Positions 8,416 through 18,737 are shown, counted from the first letter of the stretch. The stretch: 64,000 bases of DNA from Magnetospirillum sp902729445 (GCF_902729445.1 NZ_CACVCE010000072.1:86918-150917); one strand, 5' to 3'. The notes: generated from the letters alone by a model not told the origin. Numbers and translations: made by a program.

Positions 8416-9284
8416 TCAAGACCCGCATCGAGCGCCCCAGCCAGCCCCCCGCCTTTGGGCCCGAGCAGCCGGCCCCGACGCTGGCCTCGACCGATGTCGA
8501 GCGCTGGGCCGACGGCCGCCTGGAAGCCTGCCAGGATTGGGTGGCCGAAGAAGTGCCGGTCAGCCTGGAATATAACGGCCTCGCCCACGCGGTGATGCTG
8601 GCCAGCCCGGCCGATCTCGAGGATTTCGCCATCGGCTTCTCGCTGACCGAGGGGCTGGTCGATCACGTGCGCGACATCACCGACATCGCCATCGAGACCG
8701 TGGAGCGGGGCATCCGCGTCCGCCTGGACATTACCGGGCGCTGCTTCGCCCGACTGAAGGAACGCCGCCGGTCGCTGGCCGGACGCACCGGCTGCGGCCT
8801 GTGCGGCACCGACAGCCTGGATCAGGTGTTCCGTGACATCCGGCCGGTCGCCGCCGACACCTGTTTCCGGCCCGACCGGCTGGCGGTGGCGCTGAACCGG
8901 CTGGCCGCCCGTCAATCGCTGCAGGGCATGACCGGGGCGGCCCATGCCGCCGGCTGGATCGATGCCATGGGCCAATTGCACCATGTGCGCGAGGATGTCG
9001 GCCGCCACAACGCCCTGGACAAGCTGGCGGGTGCCTTGGCCCAGGCCGGGCAGGATGCCGGCCAGGGCGCCATGCTGGTCACCAGCCGCGCCAGCTATGA
9101 GATGGTGCAAAAGGCCGCCGCCTCGGGGTGCGGCATGCTGGTGGCGGTGTCGGCCCCCACCGCCCTGGCCATCCGCACCGCGCTCGAGCTGAACGTCACC
9201 CTTGTCGGCTTCGCCCGCCAGGGCCGCCACACCGTCTATTCCCACGCCTGGCGCCTGCCGGCTGAACGGGGAGAAATTCGATGA
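8412..9284 (+). CDS. fdhD: FdhD-family sulfurtransferase for molybdenum cofactor, 290 aa
   Basis: FdhD transfers sulfur from a cysteine desulfurase to Mo-bis-PGD before insertion into the apoenzyme. The conserved CGLCG motif (about residues 132-136) carries the functional cysteines. The ATG overlaps the padB stop (ATGA) and the gene's own stop overlaps the next start, so it is locked into the Mo-enzyme operon. This points to a dedicated maturation factor for the adjacent oxidoreductase rather than for formate dehydrogenase. Confidence 0.9.
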   Translation: MIKTRIERPSQPPAFGPEQPAPTLASTDVERWADGRLEACQDWVAEEVPVSLEYNGLAHAVMLASPADLEDFAIGFSLTEGLVDHVRDITDIAIETVERGIRVRLDITGRCFARLKERRRSLAGRTGCGLCGTDSLDQVFRDIRPVAADTCFRPDRLAVALNRLAARQSLQGMTGAAHAAGWIDAMGQLHHVREDVGRHNALDKLAGALAQAGQDAGQGAMLVTSRASYEMVQKAAASGCGMLVAVSAPTALAIRTALELNVTLVGFARQGRHTVYSHAWRLPAERGEIR

Positions 9285-9934
9285 CCCGCTATGTGATGGT
9301 CGCCGACCTGCGCCGGTGCGTCGGCTGCCAGACCTGCACCGCCGCCTGCAAGGAGAACAACGGCACTCCCGTCGGCGTGCAATGGCGCCGCGTGCTGGAC
9401 ATCGAGGCCGGCGAATATCCCGACGTCAGCCGCGTCTTCCTGCCGACGGGGTGCAATCACTGCGACAAGCCGCCCTGCATGGAGGTGTGTCCCTCGACCG
9501 CGACGGGCAAGCGGGCCGACGGCCTGGTCACCATCGATTACGACCTGTGCATCGGCTGTTCGTACTGCATCATGGCCTGCCCCTACGACGCCCGTTTCAA
9601 GGTCGAGGATCTGGCCTATTCCTATGGCGAGGCCAATGCCGCCGACCAGGCCCGCAGCAATCCGGCCGAGTTCGATGGCGTGGTGTCGAAATGCACCTTC
9701 TGCATCGACCGCATCGATGCCGGCCTGGCCAAGGGCCTGGTGCCCGGCCGCGACATGGAGGCGACGCCGGCCTGCGTCCAGGGCTGCATCTCGGGCGCGC
9801 TGCGCTTCGGCGATCTGCACGACCCCGACAGCGACGTCTCGCAGCTGATCAAGACCAACAAATATTTCCGCCAACACGAGGAAGAGGGCACCGGCCCCGG
9901 CTTCTATTATCTTTGGGACAAGGGGGCACCATGA
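9281..9934 (+). CDS. padC: 4Fe-4S electron-transfer subunit (DmsB/NrfC type), probable PadC, 217 aa
   Basis: Sixteen cysteines arranged for four [4Fe-4S] clusters: CVGCQTCTAAC near the N-terminus, GCNHCDKPPCMEVCP, CIGCSYCIMACP, and CTFC with ACVQGC toward the C-terminus. It takes electrons from the Mo subunit and delivers them to the membrane subunit encoded directly downstream. Both ends overlap neighbours by 4 nt. There is no signal peptide, so the complex probably faces the cytoplasm, fitting a CoA-ester substrate. Confidence 0.88.
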   Translation: MTRYVMVADLRRCVGCQTCTAACKENNGTPVGVQWRRVLDIEAGEYPDVSRVFLPTGCNHCDKPPCMEVCPSTATGKRADGLVTIDYDLCIGCSYCIMACPYDARFKVEDLAYSYGEANAADQARSNPAEFDGVVSKCTFCIDRIDAGLAKGLVPGRDMEATPACVQGCISGALRFGDLHDPDSDVSQLIKTNKYFRQHEEEGTGPGFYYLWDKGAP

Positions 9935-10773
9935 AGCAGATGATCACCGCCAGGCTGCAGCGCTATTGGGATTTGCGCGCCGCGGCCAACTTCATCGGCG
10001 GCGGCACCGGCACCGGCTTGGTGGTCGCCTCGGGCCTGGGCTGGCTGTTGGGCCTGGACGTCACCATTCCGCTGCTGGCCGGCCTGGCCTTTGTCGGGCT
10101 GGGCCTGTCGATGGTGTGGCTGGAAATCGGCAAGCCATGGCGCGCGCTTCATGTGTTCTTCCATCCCCAGACCTCGTGGATGACCCGGGAAGGCATCCTG
10201 GCGGCGCCGCTGATGGCGGCGGGCGCCGGGTTCTGGTGGTTCGACCAGCCGCTGCTGCTGGCGGTGGCGGTGTTCTTCGCCATCGGCTTCGTCTATTGCC
10301 AGGCGCGAATCTTAAGGGCCGCCAAAGCCATTCCGGCCTGGTCGCATGTCCGCACCGTGCCGCTGATCTTGATGACGGCGGCGGCCGAGGGCACCGGCCT
10401 GTTCCTGGTGCTGGGCGAGCCGGCGCCGATGATGGTGTCGGCGGCCCTGGCCATGGCCATCGCCCGCGAGGCGGCGCGCGAGGCCTATCGCCAGGCCCTG
10501 AAGCGCGATCGTGCCCCCGAGGGCACGCTGGAATGGTTCGTTCGCCCCGAGGTCCGCGTGCTGCAGGCGATGCGCTGGGTGTCGATGGTGCTGTTGCTGG
10601 TGGGCGCCTTCGGCTCAGGCCCGGCGGCCATGGCCGGCGGTCTGCTGGCGGTGCTGACCGGCTGGGGCTTGAAGGTGATCATGGTCACCAAGGCGGCCTT
10701 CAACCGTGGCGCCCGGGTGCCGCGCACCCCGGTCCGCGGCCGCGATTCCAGCCGCCTGGTCCAGCCGCATTAG
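9931..10773 (+). CDS. padD: DmsC/NrfD-type membrane anchor subunit, probable PadD, 280 aa
   Basis: Hydrophobic protein with about eight predicted transmembrane segments and the DmsC-like motif TSWMTREGILAAP (about residues 81-93). This family anchors Mo/Fe-S complexes and passes electrons to or from the quinone pool. The ATG at 9931 overlaps the stop of the 4Fe-4S gene. It ends the four-gene operon; the following 274 bp hold repeats. Together with padB and padC it forms a membrane-bound oxidoreductase using quinone as acceptor (inference from family). Confidence 0.82.
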   Translation: MKQMITARLQRYWDLRAAANFIGGGTGTGLVVASGLGWLLGLDVTIPLLAGLAFVGLGLSMVWLEIGKPWRALHVFFHPQTSWMTREGILAAPLMAAGAGFWWFDQPLLLAVAVFFAIGFVYCQARILRAAKAIPAWSHVRTVPLILMTAAAEGTGLFLVLGEPAPMMVSAALAMAIAREAAREAYRQALKRDRAPEGTLEWFVRPEVRVLQAMRWVSMVLLLVGAFGSGPAAMAGGLLAVLTGWGLKVIMVTKAAFNRGARVPRTPVRGRDSSRLVQPH

Positions 10774-10811
10774 GGCACAGACGCAATCACACGGGGAACG
10801 CCATCTCGCCT

Positions 10812-10960
10812 CGCTCGTCATACCCGCGCTTGACGCGGGTATCCACGCGGTGCTGCCTGGCGCCCTGTTTCCAACGCCTTTCCTGCGGATTGACGTGGAT
10901 GGCCGGGCCAAGCCCGGCCATGACGAGCGGGGGCGTCTGAGCGGGCCCGGCCACGGGCCG
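10812..10960. repeat. REP-type palindromic pair plus GC-rich repeat after padD
   Basis: Two REP-like palindromes face each other: ACCCGCGCTTGACGCGGGT (10822-10840) and GGCCGGGCCAAGCCCGGCC (10901-10919), each joined to CGTCAT/ATGACG ends. They are followed by GCGTCTGAGCGGGCCCGGCC, a member of the dispersed GC-rich family also seen at 38011. No gene is visible in 10774-11047. Confidence 0.75.
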
Positions 10961-11047
10961 CATTCATGCAATTGACCGCGCTCAAGGTTGAGTAAGACGG
11001 GATCGGCGACATTCGGCCGGTCCCGTTTTTCGTTTCGAGGTACGGCA

Positions 11048-11734
11048 ATGCGCGCGGTTGTGTTGGCTTTGATGGCGTCGTTGGCGGCGGGCGCGGCGGC
11101 GGCGCAAACCGCGCCGGCGCCGGTGACGCTTCCCGGCGGCAAGATCTGGAATTTCGACATCGATAACGGCCGCGAGATCATGCGCACCTGCGCCGCCTGC
11201 CACGGCGAGTATGGCGAGGGCGGCGGCGGCGGCGTCTATCCGCGCATTTCCGGCATGCATCCCGACTATCTGGCCGAACAGTTGCGCGCCTTCAAGACGC
11301 GCACGCGCGAAAACATCCCGATGTATCCCTATGCCAACGACCGCGAACTGCCGGAAAAGGACGTGCTGGACGTGTCGCACTATCTGGCGACCATCAAGCC
11401 GCCCAAGCATCCGCCGTCAGACGAGGTCAAGATGGACGCCTTCGAGCGCCTGAAGCTGGCCAAGCAGGCGGTGCAGATCCCGCGCGAGCCCGGTGACGTC
11501 GACAAGGGCCGCAAGCTTTACGAGGCCGATTGCCTGGAATGCCACGCCCGCGACGGCCAGGGCCGGGTGAAGAAGCCGCCCCTGGCCCAGCAGCACATGA
11601 AGTATCTGCAGGCCCAGATCACCTTGTTCCTGTCGAACATGCGCAAGCACGAGGATGTCGACGAACTGATCCGCCCCAAATCGGCCGAGGATTGGAAGAA
11701 CATCTGGGCCCACATCTCGGTGCTTGACGATTAG
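11048..11734 (+). CDS. Dihaem class I cytochrome c, periplasmic, 228 aa
   Basis: Signal peptide (residues about 1-20, cleavage after AAAAQ-like) followed by two cytochrome c domains with CAACH and CLECH haem sites, like cytochrome c4/c-type two-domain carriers. Distal methionine candidates follow each motif (for example in the GMHPDYL and NMRKHED segments). A TACGGCA stretch, not a strong SD, precedes the ATG. It lies after the Pad operon and may be part of its electron sink or an independent respiratory carrier. Confidence 0.88.
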   Translation: MRAVVLALMASLAAGAAAAQTAPAPVTLPGGKIWNFDIDNGREIMRTCAACHGEYGEGGGGGVYPRISGMHPDYLAEQLRAFKTRTRENIPMYPYANDRELPEKDVLDVSHYLATIKPPKHPPSDEVKMDAFERLKLAKQAVQIPREPGDVDKGRKLYEADCLECHARDGQGRVKKPPLAQQHMKYLQAQITLFLSNMRKHEDVDELIRPKSAEDWKNIWAHISVLDD

Positions 11735-11778
11735 GGCCAAGCCGCCACACTGGACCCCGAACGGAAAGGGGCCGGCTG

Positions 11779-12336
11779 ATGCGTCGCATATTGTCGATCG
11801 GGGTGCTGGGACTGACTTTAGCGAGCTTGCCCGCCGGGGCGGCGGAAAAGCTGCAGGTGCCGCAATTGCCGGGCTGGAAGGTGATCGTCAGCCTAGCCGA
11901 CCGCAACGGCGAAACCACCGAACTGATCCCCGGAAACGAAGCCGCCGAATCCTGGACCCGGCGCGCCACCATCCAGGCCTTTCGCGGCACGCCGCTGACG
12001 GCGCAGGCCTTCCTGGATACCGTGGTCACCAAGACCAGCCAGGTGTGCGAGCAGGCCTCGGCCGGGCCGTCCAGCTTAGGGATGGTCGGCGGCCGCGAGG
12101 CCGGCAGCCGCACCGTCGCCTGCGGCCGCTACAAGGGCGATGGGCGCGGCAGCATGACCCTTTACTTCGTGGTGCGGGGCAAGGACGCCTTTTACGTGGT
12201 CAGCCGGGCCTGGCGCGGCGAGCCGTTCGCCCAAGGCACCGTCCCGGTGTCGGCGGCCGAGTTGGCGGAATGGGTCGCCTATATGAACGCCGTCGATCTG
12301 TGCGATGCCAAGGACCCCAACCGGCCGTGCCGGTAA
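11779..12336 (+). CDS. Secreted protein of unknown function, 185 aa
   Basis: A hydrophobic signal peptide (about residues 1-21, ending ASLPAGAA) precedes a soluble domain with two cysteines (SQVCEQA, VACGRY) and a third pair near the C-terminus (VDLCDAKDPNRPCR), which could form disulfides in the periplasm. It starts 44 nt after the cytochrome gene and is probably cotranscribed. I do not recognise the family. Confidence 0.7.
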   Translation: MRRILSIGVLGLTLASLPAGAAEKLQVPQLPGWKVIVSLADRNGETTELIPGNEAAESWTRRATIQAFRGTPLTAQAFLDTVVTKTSQVCEQASAGPSSLGMVGGREAGSRTVACGRYKGDGRGSMTLYFVVRGKDAFYVVSRAWRGEPFAQGTVPVSAAELAEWVAYMNAVDLCDAKDPNRPCR

Positions 12337-12344
12337 GTACAGTT

Positions 12345-12632
12345 CGTGAAAAAGTCCCTCGCTTCGCTCGGTGTACTTTTTCACGTTGATTCCATAAGGA
12401 GGAAAATAGGCTTGGGGCGGCCCTACGCCTATTTTCCGCATTTGTTGTTTTGTCAGGATTCCGACCCATTGGGTCGCAAGCCTGGCAAAACCGCAGCCGC
12501 CATGATGCGAGCTAGGCTCGCTTCATGGCGGGAAAACAACGGGAACCCGCGCGGAAAGCTTGCTTGAGCACGGGTTTGCCAACAAGAACCGGGGAAAAGT
12601 ACACCGAGGCAAAGCCGAGGGACTTTTTCACG
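12345..12632. mobile_element. MITE-like fold-back element
   Basis: A 288-bp non-coding unit between two convergent genes. Its ends are inverted copies: 12345-12382 and 12595-12632 both read CGTGAAAAAGTCCCTCG...CTCGGTGTACTTTT inward, with a few changes in the middle. Each end is itself partly palindromic, and a second inverted repeat (GGAAAATAGGC/GCCTATTTTCC, 12401-12437) lies inside. There is no transposase. No clear target duplication is visible at the flanks. The short reading frames inside are not credible genes. Confidence 0.7.
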
Positions 12633-12637
12633 CCCCC

Positions 12638-14440
<1,803 letters not shown>

Positions 14441-14587
14441 GGGCGGGCGTTCGACAGCCTTTCAAGGGTTTGGGCGGGACCATAGTCTGTGCAGGGCGGT
14501 TTTGGAAGCCCGCGCATGCAGGTTGCGCGCTTTCGCGGCTGCCTCTTCCGGGGTAGGATCAGGGTATCAGGCCAAGGAGCGCGACCG

Positions 14588-14875
14588 ATGCAGCCCGACG
14601 ACACCGCCAAGACCGATCCGCACGTCACCCGGCGGCGCAACCGCATGGCCGGGCTGTGGGCGGCGGAGTTGCTGGGGCTGATCGGCCAGGCCGCCCAGGA
14701 TTACGCCCACGACCTGGCGCACCGCCACGACGGCGCCCCCGACGACGAGCCGGTGGCCCGCCACCTTCTGTCCGATCTGAAGGGCAAGGTGTCCCTGCAC
14801 GAGATCAAGGACAAGCTGGCCCATCTGGTGCAGGAAGCGAAGAAGCAGCTGCATCACGAGGGCGACAAGAAATAG
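14588..14875 (+). CDS. DUF1476 (ATP synthase zeta-like) protein lacking the inhibitory N-terminus, 95 aa
   Basis: The core RRRNRMAGLWAAELLGL followed by a YAHDL helix and the C-terminal KVSLHEIKDKLAHLVQEAKKQL helix matches DUF1476, the zeta inhibitor family of alphaproteobacterial F1-ATPase. The N-terminus is short and reads MQPDDTAKTDPHVT instead of the FDDRERAFENKF-type stretch that inserts into F1. The start is fixed by AAGGAG at 14573-14578. It is probably a paralogue that cannot inhibit F1 in the standard way. A bidirectional terminator follows. Confidence 0.72.
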   Translation: MQPDDTAKTDPHVTRRRNRMAGLWAAELLGLIGQAAQDYAHDLAHRHDGAPDDEPVARHLLSDLKGKVSLHEIKDKLAHLVQEAKKQLHHEGDKK

Positions 14876-14886
14876 CTGCCGTGCAC

Positions 14887-14920
14887 GAAAAAACCCCCGC
14901 CGTTTCCGGCGGGGGTTTTC
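14887..14920. terminator. Bidirectional intrinsic terminator
   Basis: Hairpin CCCCCGCC/GGCGGGGG flanked by an A-run on the left and a T-run on the right, placed between the converging DUF1476 gene and pckG. It can terminate both. Confidence 0.9.
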
Positions 14921-14924
14921 GTTA

Positions 14925-16769
14925 TCACAGCTCGGAAGCCAGCTGCCACACCGCCGGCGACCGCCACAGGCGCGACTTCAGCAGCTCGCGCTCGTAGACG
15001 AACTCCTTCGGCAGGCGATCGAGGAACTTGTCGAACAGTTCCTCCTGGCTGCGCGCCTCGGCGACGCCATCCTCGCGCTCGATGGTCATCAGGTCGTGGA
15101 ACTTGTCCTGGGCATAGTCCAGGCCGTTCCATTCGACGTCGTCATAGGTCGGCACGAAGCCGAACGGGCTTTCGACGCCCTGGGCATGGCCGTTGACGCG
15201 GTCGGTGATCCACTTCAGCACGCGCATGTTGTCGCCGTAGCCCGGCCACATGAACTTGCCGTCCGGACCCTTGCGGAACCAGTTGACGCGGAAGATCGGC
15301 GGCGGGTTCGAGACCTTGCGGCCCATTTCCAGCCAATGGGTGAAATAATCCGCCATGTTGTAGCCGCAGAACGGCAGCATGGCGAAGGGGTCGCGGCGGA
15401 TGGCGGCCTGGCCGACGGCGGCGGCGGTGGCCTCGGAACCCATGGTGGCGGCCAGATAGACGCCGTGGGTCCAGTTGAACGACTGATAGACCAGCGGCAT
15501 GGTCTTCGACAGGCGACCGCCGAAGATGAAGGCCGAGATCGGCACGCCGGCCGGATTTTCCCAATCGGGATCGACCGACGGGCACTGGCTGACCGGAGCG
15601 GTGAAGCGGGCATTGGGATGCGCCGCCGGCTCGGTCGAGTCAGGGGTCCAGTCGCGACCCTTCCAGTCGATCAGATGGGCCGGCTTGTCCTTGGTCATGC
15701 CTTCCCACCACACGTCGCCATCGTCGGTGAGTGCGACGTTGGTGAAGATCGAGTTGGCGGCGCAGGCGGCCATGGCATTGGCGTTGGTGTCGGCACCGGT
15801 GCCGGGCGCCACGCCGAAGAAGCCGGCTTCCGGGTTGATGGCGTAGAACTTGCCGTCCGCACCGGGCTTGATCCAGGCGATGTCGTCACCGACGGTCCAG
15901 ATCTTCCAGCCGTCGAAGCCCTTGGGGGGCTGCAGCATGGCGAAGTTGGTCTTGCCGCAGGCCGACGGGAAGGCGGCGGCGACATAGGTCTTCTCGCCCT
16001 GGGGGTTCTCGACGCCGACGATCAGCATGTGCTCGGCCAGCCAGCCCTCGTCACGGCCCATGGTCGAGGCGATGCGCAGCGCGAAGCACTTCTTGCCCAA
16101 CAGCGCGTTGCCGCCGTAACCCGAGCCATAGGACCAGATCGCCCGCTCTTCCGGGAAATGGCTGATGGTGATGTTCTCGGGGTTGCACGGCCAAACCACG
16201 TCCTTGGCACCATCGGCCAAGGGCGCGCCGACCGAGTGCAGGCACTTGACGAAGTGGCCGTCCTTGCCCAGCAGCTCCAGCACCGCCTGGCCCATGCGGG
16301 TCATGATGCGCATGTTGACGACCGCATAGGCCGAATCGGTGATCTGCACGCCGATATGGGCGATGTTCGACCCCAGCGGCCCCATCGAGAACGGCACCAC
16401 ATACATGGTGCGGCCCTTCATGCAGCCGTCATACAGCTTGCCCATCCGTTCCTTCATCTCGGCGGGCGCGACCCAATTGTTGGTCGGACCGGCCTCGGCC
16501 TTGGTGGCCGAGCAGATGAAGGTGCGGTCCTCGACACGGGCGACGTCGCGCGGGTCGGACCGGCACAGATACGAATTGGGACGCTTGGCGTCGTTCAGCC
16601 GAATCATCGTTCCGGCTTCGACCATCTGCCCGCACAGCGCGTCGTACTCCGCCTGGGAACCGTCGCAGATATGGATGCTGTCCGGCTTGCACAGCCGGGC
16701 CATTTCGTCGATCCAGGCCAGCAAGCTGGCATTGATCGTGGTTCCGCCGGGAATACCGTGTTTGCTCAT
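14925..16769 (-). CDS. pckG: Phosphoenolpyruvate carboxykinase (GTP), 614 aa
   Basis: GTP-dependent PEPCK that converts oxaloacetate to PEP for gluconeogenesis. The kinase-1a P-loop is within AAAFPSACGKTNFAMLQPP, with the mobile active-site cysteine just before GKTN. Length is normal for the GTP type, not the shorter ATP type. The ATG at 16769 is preferred over a GTG 6 nt upstream because GGAG is better spaced to it. The 187 bp upstream have an inverted TCCATC/GATGGA repeat near the start and no gene. Confidence 0.96.
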   Translation of the reverse strand: MSKHGIPGGTTINASLLAWIDEMARLCKPDSIHICDGSQAEYDALCGQMVEAGTMIRLNDAKRPNSYLCRSDPRDVARVEDRTFICSATKAEAGPTNNWVAPAEMKERMGKLYDGCMKGRTMYVVPFSMGPLGSNIAHIGVQITDSAYAVVNMRIMTRMGQAVLELLGKDGHFVKCLHSVGAPLADGAKDVVWPCNPENITISHFPEERAIWSYGSGYGGNALLGKKCFALRIASTMGRDEGWLAEHMLIVGVENPQGEKTYVAAAFPSACGKTNFAMLQPPKGFDGWKIWTVGDDIAWIKPGADGKFYAINPEAGFFGVAPGTGADTNANAMAACAANSIFTNVALTDDGDVWWEGMTKDKPAHLIDWKGRDWTPDSTEPAAHPNARFTAPVSQCPSVDPDWENPAGVPISAFIFGGRLSKTMPLVYQSFNWTHGVYLAATMGSEATAAAVGQAAIRRDPFAMLPFCGYNMADYFTHWLEMGRKVSNPPPIFRVNWFRKGPDGKFMWPGYGDNMRVLKWITDRVNGHAQGVESPFGFVPTYDDVEWNGLDYAQDKFHDLMTIEREDGVAEARSQEELFDKFLDRLPKEFVYERELLKSRLWRSPAVWQLASEL

Positions 16770-16962
16770 GATCACCTATCTCCATCCCTTATAGATGGAG
16801 GCCGTACCGCGCTGGCCGGTGTCCGCCCGAGAGCGGGCCTGGTCGGTGGGATGACCCCCGAAACGGGCGCCTTACATCGCGCCTTTAGCCCCGAAGAGGA
16901 CGCGAAGATAGCGATAAGGCGTGTCAGGGGCAATGAGAATGCTGTATCGGATGCCCGCCAAT

Positions 16963-17631
16963 TTAGCGGGGCAGGCGTTCCCACCCGGCAAGGGTCGCTT
17001 GAAGGGCCTGCTCGCGGGTGGCCACGGGACGCTCGAAAGCCAGGCGGACAAAGGATTCCCCGCGTCTCAGGTCGGCCCCGTCGATGTCGGTTCCCACCAC
17101 CTGCCAGCCATCCGCCAGTGTGGGGGCTTCGCATCCCGCCACAGCCGTCGCCTGGTCCGGGTCCAACCCGAACGGGGCGTCGAACCACACCGCCCGGCCG
17201 AAGCCGCCGACGAAGTGGACCCGCTCGGGCACCACCCGCCACAGGCCGAAATCGGCGAAGCCGGCGTAAAGCGCCGCGCCGGGATGCAGGGCCAGGAAGC
17301 GGGCGCGGTCCTGCGGGTCGGCGCTGGGCTGGGCCCGGCCGATCAGAGTGACGCGCGGCCCGGTCTGCGGATTGGCCAGCCCGTCGGTGCCGTCGAACAA
17401 CAAGGACACCCTGGAATCGGCCAGGATATTGCGGGTGTGGTCGGACAGACCCGACAGCAGCAGCAAGGGCGCCAGCATTGGGTCGACCGCCACGGTCACC
17501 AGCGAGCAATAGGGCGCGCCGCCCATCAATGTGCCCAGCGCAGCCTTGCGGCCGGCCCGCACCACCCGGCGCAAGGCCAGGCGGTTGTCGGCGGGCAGTT
17601 GACCTTCGTCATTCACCGGGTCTTTGATCAT
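16963..17631 (-). CDS. HugZ-like pyridoxamine-5'-phosphate-oxidase-fold protein, 222 aa
   Basis: N-terminal split-barrel flavin/haem-binding domain (ALGTLMGGAPYCSLVTVAVD...LLLLSGLSDHTRN...VSLLFDG) plus a C-terminal DUF2470-like domain, the architecture of HugZ haem-degrading or haem-iron-utilisation proteins. The AALYAGFADFGLWRVVPERVHFVGGFG segment is typical. It is divergent from the copper chaperone gene. Function in haem use is inferred from the family. Confidence 0.75.
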   Translation of the reverse strand: MIKDPVNDEGQLPADNRLALRRVVRAGRKAALGTLMGGAPYCSLVTVAVDPMLAPLLLLSGLSDHTRNILADSRVSLLFDGTDGLANPQTGPRVTLIGRAQPSADPQDRARFLALHPGAALYAGFADFGLWRVVPERVHFVGGFGRAVWFDAPFGLDPDQATAVAGCEAPTLADGWQVVGTDIDGADLRRGESFVRLAFERPVATREQALQATLAGWERLPR

Positions 17632-17677
17632 CGGGCATCACTGGCAGACTTGTTTTGGACGAAGGGGATCATCGCAG

Positions 17678-18250
17678 ATGAACGCATTCAAGGGAACCGT
17701 GCTGGCCCTGGCCGCCCTGCTGGCCTCGGGCCCGGCGCTGGCCGGCGACGCCAAGGTCGGCGACATCGTGATCAAGAGCGCCTGGGCCCGGGCGACGCCG
17801 CCGAAGGCTCCGGCCGGCGGCGCCTATCTGACCATCGTCAACAATGGGGCCGGGGCCGACAATCTGATCGGCGCCAAGGCCGACATTTCCAAGACCGCCG
17901 AGCTGCACACCCACATGGCGCAAGGCGACACCATGCGGATGATCGCGCTGTCCAGCGTCGAAATCCCCGCCGGCCGCACCATCGAGTTCGCCCCCGGCGG
18001 TCTGCACGTCATGCTGATCGGCCTGAAGGCGCCGCTGAAGGAAGGGGCCACCCTGCCGCTGGAACTGGAATTCGCCCAGGCCGGCAAGGTCACCGTGGAG
18101 GCCGAGATCAAGCCAATCGGCTCGATGGGCCCGGGCTCGATGGGAATGGGCACGATGCCGATGCAGCACGACCCCGCCATGCACGAAAGCCACATGAAGG
18201 ACCCCGACCACCGCAAGATGCACGAATCCATGCATCCGCCGGGGAAATAG
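17678..18250 (+). CDS. PCuAC-type periplasmic copper chaperone, 190 aa
   Basis: A signal peptide (about 1-21, ending GPALAG) is followed by the PCuAC domain: the Cu(I) ligands are visible as ELHTHMAQGDTMRM and GLHVMLIGL. A Met/His-rich tail (MGMGTMPMQHDPAMHESHMKD) may bind further copper. This family delivers Cu(I) to the CuA/CuB sites of cytochrome oxidase. The ATG at 17678 was chosen because it starts the signal peptide; an 18-residue extension was rejected. Confidence 0.88.
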   Translation: MNAFKGTVLALAALLASGPALAGDAKVGDIVIKSAWARATPPKAPAGGAYLTIVNNGAGADNLIGAKADISKTAELHTHMAQGDTMRMIALSSVEIPAGRTIEFAPGGLHVMLIGLKAPLKEGATLPLELEFAQAGKVTVEAEIKPIGSMGPGSMGMGTMPMQHDPAMHESHMKDPDHRKMHESMHPPGK

Positions 18251-18255
18251 GATCA

Positions 18256-18326
18256 CGCCCCCTTCCCGGTGGGGAAGGGGGCGCAAGACCGGATGCGGCG
18301 GTGGGGGCAGGGGGGTGCCGCGATCC
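18256..18326. repeat. Two adjacent hairpins between convergent genes
   Basis: A 12-bp stem CGCCCCCTTCCC/GGGAAGGGGGCG (18256-18283) is followed by a second inverted repeat CCGGATGCGGC/GCCGCGATCCGG (about 18290-18326). It lies between the PCuAC stop and the next convergent gene. There is no T-run, so it is a palindromic repeat rather than a clear intrinsic terminator. Confidence 0.55.
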
Positions 18327-18334
18327 GGCCCGTC

Positions 18335-18619
18335 TCAATGAAGCCGGCCGGATTCCAGCATGCCGTGCAGGAAGGCCAGGTGGTCGGCGACCATCACCGC
18401 ATCGGGCTGGCCGGCATGGCCATGCATCATCGCACGGCGCGTCAGCAGCAGGTCGCGGGCGGGACAGGCCCCCAGGGTGGCGGCCAGATCCTCGATCAAT
18501 TGCGCCGCCTGGGCGAACAAGGCGTCCGGCTCGGTGTCGAACCATCCCTCGGCGCGCAAGGATTCGTAGCTGTCGCTCAGCGTCCGTTCGACATCGCCAG
18601 AGGCGAGAGAAGATTTCAT
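18335..18619 (-). CDS. Small helical protein of unknown function, 94 aa
   Basis: Mostly helical soluble protein with no signal peptide or known motif; it contains an HGHAG stretch and an LHG near the end. A strong Shine-Dalgarno AAGGAGT lies 5-6 nt before the ATG, supporting translation. The 118 bp upstream hold no gene. I do not recognise the family. Confidence 0.65.
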   Translation of the reverse strand: MKSSLASGDVERTLSDSYESLRAEGWFDTEPDALFAQAAQLIEDLAATLGACPARDLLLTRRAMMHGHAGQPDAVMVADHLAFLHGMLESGRLH

Positions 18620-18737
18620 GGGCCACTCCTTTGCGAGTGATACTTGGAATGATTCGACTGTAACGCCCTAACACGAACAGCGTTCGTGCCGTGAGTGAGC
18701 ACATCAACAACAGCCTATGACCAAAGTATGAATGACC

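Noticed and set aside
12346..12567. A 73-aa reading frame inside the fold-back element
   Set aside because: It runs through the terminal inverted repeat and has no ribosome site or motif.
15096..17351. A 751-residue frame antisense to pckG
   Set aside because: Mirror of a conserved gene with no homology-like motif.
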